Below are positions 7,501-7,914 of a stretch of DNA of 7,914 nucleotides, piece after piece. Origin of the DNA: an uncultured Klebsiella sp. (GTDB lineage Bacteria > Pseudomonadota > Gammaproteobacteria > Enterobacterales > Enterobacteriaceae); contig CABUCP010000132.1 in NCBI GenBank assembly GCA_902490055.1, positions 1-7,914 on the forward strand, read 5' to 3'. A program made the translations under genes and the position numbers. Below the pieces are notes generated by a model. That model was not told where the DNA came from. It did no database searches and saw only the letters and a list, made by a program, of their open reading frames with translations. The first letter of the stretch is position 1. Every line of letters begins with the position of its first letter.

Positions 7501-7914
7501 CTGCCGCCGTGAATCAACACCGTATTGCGCCCCTCGAGCCACTGCTGTTGCGCAAGGCCGGGAGCGATTGCGGTAATCTGCGCCGCTTCGCCAACAACCC
7601 ATAGCAGGCGAACTTTATTGCGCCACATCAGGCCATAATGGCGACGAAGATAGCCCTTTAACGGATCAAACGGCGATGGCGCTTTTCCCTCGTTGATTAG
7701 AAATGGCAGCGTCTGCTGCTGTCGATCATCGGCTCGTTGTTTAACAAACAGGTGGTAGGCAATAAAACCCAGGGGCCAGAGGCAGAGGCCAAATACCCAG
7801 GACAGAGCACTGACGGTCATTATCTCGCGGATCGCCGCCCATTGCGGCGTGTGATGGGCTTGCCAGTACCACCATGCCAGGCCACTAACCAGGACGATAA
7901 TTGTCCAGACCGTA
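4584..7914 (-). CDS. tssM: Type VI secretion membrane subunit TssM (IcmF family), N-terminus beyond the window
   Basis: TssM is the inner-membrane core of the T6SS trans-envelope complex, linking TssL to the lipoprotein TssJ (family knowledge). The frame is open from base 7913 through the right edge, giving 1109 visible residues; the internal ATG at 7820 falls between two membrane segments and is unlikely to be the start. Counting from base 7913: TM1 about 2-18, TM2 about 34-56, a cytosolic domain about 57-343, TM3 about 344-365 (bases 6884-6819), then a periplasmic region of about 740 residues. The C-terminal IcmF signatures FRWPG (about 1001-1005), SGPWG (about 1030-1034) and LRGFTLPAQIF are present, followed by an acidic tail ending SDAEE. 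The expected Walker A site is degenerate (G-E-A-A-Q-I-T-A at about 108-115, no Lys). Probably only some 20 residues are missing. Confidence 0.95.
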   Translation of the reverse strand, partial: TVWTIIVLVSGLAWWYWQAHHTPQWAAIREIMTVSALSWVFGLCLWPLGFIAYHLFVKQRADDRQQQTLPFLINEGKAPSPFDPLKGYLRRHYGLMWRNKVRLLWVVGEAAQITAIAPGLAQQQWLEGRNTVLIHGGSLSAKVDNDRLSALRRLRRRRPLDGIVLVLDNLQATAATLDSGLHMLEQVAQILRYQPPVYLWQRHDSDWPQDSRITQALGALFPPRATPQDVEQQLRAILPAMLAEGTRQLCADSSHDYLLRFAKRLQESGIPRWKALLTPWLSEHLPAIPLRGLLFSPSLQVNEQADKEKERYPHRWPAPAIWQGILADCGRARGVPVGVAWRRTLGVSLLALIALWAAGSLLSFMLNRQQIVSAAQRAQQLQRPVVNDQQLIDLQVLRNDIGRLHHQLTDGAPWYQRFGLNHNAPLSAALLPWYAQANNRLIRDAAAQALTRQLSALANLPPRSPQRAQLAKAGYDQLKAYLMMARPDKADAAFYRQVMTAAQSERQGIAPALWQSIAPDLWAFYMRNLPSQPAWKITPDAALVTQVRQVLLEQIGRRNAESTLYENMLVQVRRNYADMMLEDMTPQTNASRLFSTEEVVPGMFTRQAWEGGVREAIDKAVASRRDEIDWVLSDSRRTVSGDVSPEALKQRLTDRYFTDFSGAWLGFLNSIRLNPARNIADVTDQLTLAGDVRQSPLIALMNTLAYQGQTGQQREGVADSLVKSAKNLLDKDKQPIIDQQAGGASGPLDSTFGPLLALMGKNTARSVVAADNTLSLQTWLTRLTRVRLRLQQVANAPDPQAMMQQLAQTVFQGKSVDLTDTQEYGSLVAASLGEEWSGFGQTMFVQPLTQAWETVLQPSAASLNEAWQRSIVANWHSAFDGRYPFAAGKNDVSLPMLASFIRRDSGRVDQFLAGQLGGVLNREGNRWAADSAHSQGLTFNPAFLKAINQLSTLSDILFTDGSQGMGFELMGVATPDIVETQLTLDGQKLHYFNQLAEWKSFRWPGTVNKPGAMLTWSSTAAGARLLANDSGPWGTLRMLERMKRQPIGDGLFRLTLNAPDNRQLQWLLRTELGDGPLALLKLRGFTLPAQIFNVDPSRAEAFSDSDAEE

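Noticed and set aside
4584..7820. ATG at 7820 as the true tssM start
   Set aside because: The frame continues open through the window edge and encodes an upstream hydrophobic segment matching the first of the usual two N-terminal TM helices of TssM.

Overview
The window looks like a chromosomal segment of a gamma-proteobacterium of the order Enterobacterales. The left-hand gene encodes a YchF ATPase that, by my recollection of the E. coli protein, is nearly identical to it and also 363 residues long. The DNA is moderately GC-rich, and the remaining genes are enterobacterial-type type VI secretion (T6SS) core genes. I cannot fix the genus from sequence alone; a Serratia/Yersinia-like or Erwinia/Pantoea-like member is plausible.

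Layout: ychF (positions 1-1088, + strand) lacks only its first four bases. A short intergenic gap (1089-1188) holds a perfect 13-bp inverted repeat that reads as a bidirectional terminator. Everything to the right lies on the minus strand and is read from the right edge towards ychF: tssM (4584-7914, N-terminus cut by the window edge), a 68-base gap, tssF (2755-4515), tssG (1706-2791, overlapping tssF by 37 bases) and tssJ (1189-1728, overlapping tssG by 23 bases). These four genes look like the distal end of one long T6SS transcript whose promoter and remaining genes (tssA, B, C, E, H, K, L, hcp, vgrG and any effectors) would lie outside the window to the right.

Together the genes supply two sub-assemblies of the T6SS. 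TssJ (outer-membrane lipoprotein) and TssM (inner-membrane protein with a large periplasmic part) form the trans-envelope complex with TssL. TssF and TssG form the baseplate wedge with TssE and TssK. TssM here has no recognisable ATP-binding P-loop. The tightly overlapped F-G-J block suggests translational coupling.

No RNA gene, mobile element, CRISPR array, effector or immunity gene is visible. No gene-free stretch exceeds about 100 bases. I found no undescribed system; the points worth a second look are the core/accessory junction next to ychF, the start sites and overlaps, the degenerate TssM nucleotide site, and a short hydrophobic open stretch directly behind the tssM stop codon.
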